Below, piece after piece: positions 5,640-6,043 of a stretch of 6,043 nucleotides of DNA. The DNA lies in the NCBI GenBank assembly GCA_902489855.1, contig CABUBS010000128.1:1-6043 (forward strand). Reading direction: 5' to 3'. Source of the DNA: an uncultured Collinsella sp. GTDB taxonomy: Bacteria > Actinomycetota > Coriobacteriia > Coriobacteriales > Coriobacteriaceae. The position numbers and the translations under genes were made by a program. The notes below the pieces were generated by a model that searched no databases, was not told where the DNA came from, and saw only the letters and a program-made list of their open reading frames with translations. How positions within the stretch are numbered: the stretch's first letter is position 1; each line of letters starts with the position of its first letter.

Positions 5640-5843
5640 TCATTTGTCGACGTCTAGATTTGCATCCGTCAAGCTTTTGGCAAGGTTGCCCCAAAACTGA
5701 CCAATATCTAACCAAACACTTGCCGAATCACTTGACGCACGACGCGTCAAAAAATGGCTCGCGACTTCTTGGACGATTTTTTGAGCATTATTTTGGTAAT
5801 CGACCGACGCTTTAAGCAGGTAAATGGCCCATAGACTACCAAG
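5640..5843 (-). pseudogene. Start-less 67-codon open frame resembling a protein tail
   Basis: The minus-strand frame is open from just after a TGA (5846-5844) to a TGA at 5642-5640. Its translation is protein-like: about LLKASVDYQNNAQKIVQEV in the first half and FWGNLAKSLTDANLDVDK at the end. No ATG, GTG or TTG starts it at a sensible place. The same frame upstream has ATG TGG GTT TAT TTA GGT just before that TGA, so one stop separates a short start from the open part. It could be a decayed gene end, a piece of a dispersed repeat, or chance: a run of this length is not rare at this base composition. I do not recognise the protein. Confidence 0.25.
5732..5750. repeat. Perfect 7-bp inverted repeat in the prmC upstream region
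   Basis: TTGACGC and GCGTCAA flank a 5-base ACGAC centre. A run of A follows on the plus strand (5749-5754), but a T-run does not follow on either strand in the correct direction for a terminator, so a protein-binding site or chance is more likely. It lies inside the start-less open frame. Confidence 0.35.
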
Positions 5844-5879
5844 TCAACCTAAATAAACCCACATAGCAATTTACCAAAA

Positions 5880-5910
5880 TGATCCGTTTTCCTCCGTCCC
5901 CTACGGATCA
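5880..5910 (-). repeat. 8-bp inverted repeat with 15-base loop
   Basis: TGATCCGT (5880-5887) and ACGGATCA (5903-5910) are perfect complements. Reading the minus strand, the second arm is followed by TTTT, and a purine-rich GGGGACGGAGGAAA fills the loop. This might be a weak second terminator behind the strong one at the right edge, or a regulatory hairpin; evidence does not decide. Confidence 0.3.
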
Positions 5911-6004
5911 GAATGACTACCACTAACTGCCGCATCCGGAGCAAGACAACGCCGTAGGTAGAGGACGGACAGCGAGCGCCGCCCAGAACGAACAAGTTGG
6001 CATG

Positions 6005-6043
6005 AAAAAGGCAAGGCATAGACCTTCTGGTCATGCCTTGCCT
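6005..6043 (-). terminator. Strong rho-independent terminator of a gene beyond the right edge
   Basis: AGGCAAGGCAT (6009-6019) and ATGCCTTGCCT (6033-6043) form a perfect 11-bp stem. Inside, GACC/GGTC adds four pairs with a TTCT loop (plus-strand reading) and a single bulged A. On the minus strand the hairpin is followed by TTTTT (6009-6005). It therefore ends a minus-strand transcript coming from the right, and implies that prmC needs its own promoter. The stem reaches the last base of the window, so it might be longer, and a T-run on the other side could make it bidirectional. Confidence 0.85.

Larger units (their letters stand above)
5501..6004. other. Long spacer with lower GC and no confirmed gene
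   Basis: About 500 bases between prmC and the terminator at the right edge. GC content drops visibly between about 5640 and 5930 compared with flanking genes. I find no tRNA or recognisable RNA gene. It contains several inverted repeats, an open frame without a start on the minus strand (5640-5843), and a probable prmC promoter at its left end, each listed separately. Another small symmetry is TTTTGG/CCAAAA enclosing GGCAA-GG-TTGCC (5675-5696), and ATTTTGGTAA (5790-5799) recurs inverted at 5871-5880. Confidence 0.6.

Noticed and set aside
5849..6034. 61-codon minus-strand open frame at the right edge
   Set aside because: It would start inside the loop and stem of the terminator hairpin at 6009-6043 and has no ribosome-binding site; a gene start there is implausible.

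Overview
This 6.0 kb window carries six recognisable genes, all on the minus strand, so transcription runs right to left. GC-rich coding sequence and strong GC third positions, together with protein style (Ala/Glu-rich insertions, a Sua5-like protein with GTGYRRIF after a long insertion), suggest a high-GC actinobacterium, most likely a Coriobacteriia gut organism such as Collinsella. That placement is inference from sequence character; no marker gene settles it.

Layout, in transcription order from the right edge. Positions 6005-6043 hold a strong rho-independent terminator for a minus-strand gene beyond the window. Positions 5501-6004 form a long, less GC-rich stretch with no confirmed gene. 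It holds several inverted repeats, a start-less 67-codon open frame that looks like a protein tail, and a probable promoter for the next gene. Positions 4226-5500 encode PrmC, the release-factor glutamine methyltransferase, with an unusual insertion of about 130 residues. Positions 3201-4145 hold two antitoxin-type DNA-binding regulators with no intact toxin beside either: a HicB-family protein with a C-terminal DNA-binding segment, and an XRE/HigA-like protein preceded by a 40-codon leader or toxin-remnant frame. Each has a conspicuous inverted repeat at its 5' side. Positions 2310-3053 encode a Sua5/YrdC-family threonylcarbamoyl-AMP synthase with its own insertion, 755-2296 glycerol kinase GlpK, and 1-631 uracil phosphoribosyltransferase Upp, which runs off the left edge.

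The backbone prmC - sua5 - upp is a familiar bacterial neighbourhood joining translation quality (release-factor methylation, t6A tRNA modification) to pyrimidine salvage. The two regulators sit between prmC and sua5 and look like an accessory insertion. glpK is tightly packed behind sua5: 13 bases separate them and the glpK ribosome-binding site abuts the sua5 stop, so the two are almost certainly co-transcribed.

No large undescribed system is evident. The best second-look items are the paired toxin-less antitoxins, the nested complementary repeats at the XRE ribosome-binding site, the linker-like insertion in PrmC, and the unexpected residues at the end of Upp next to the window edge.
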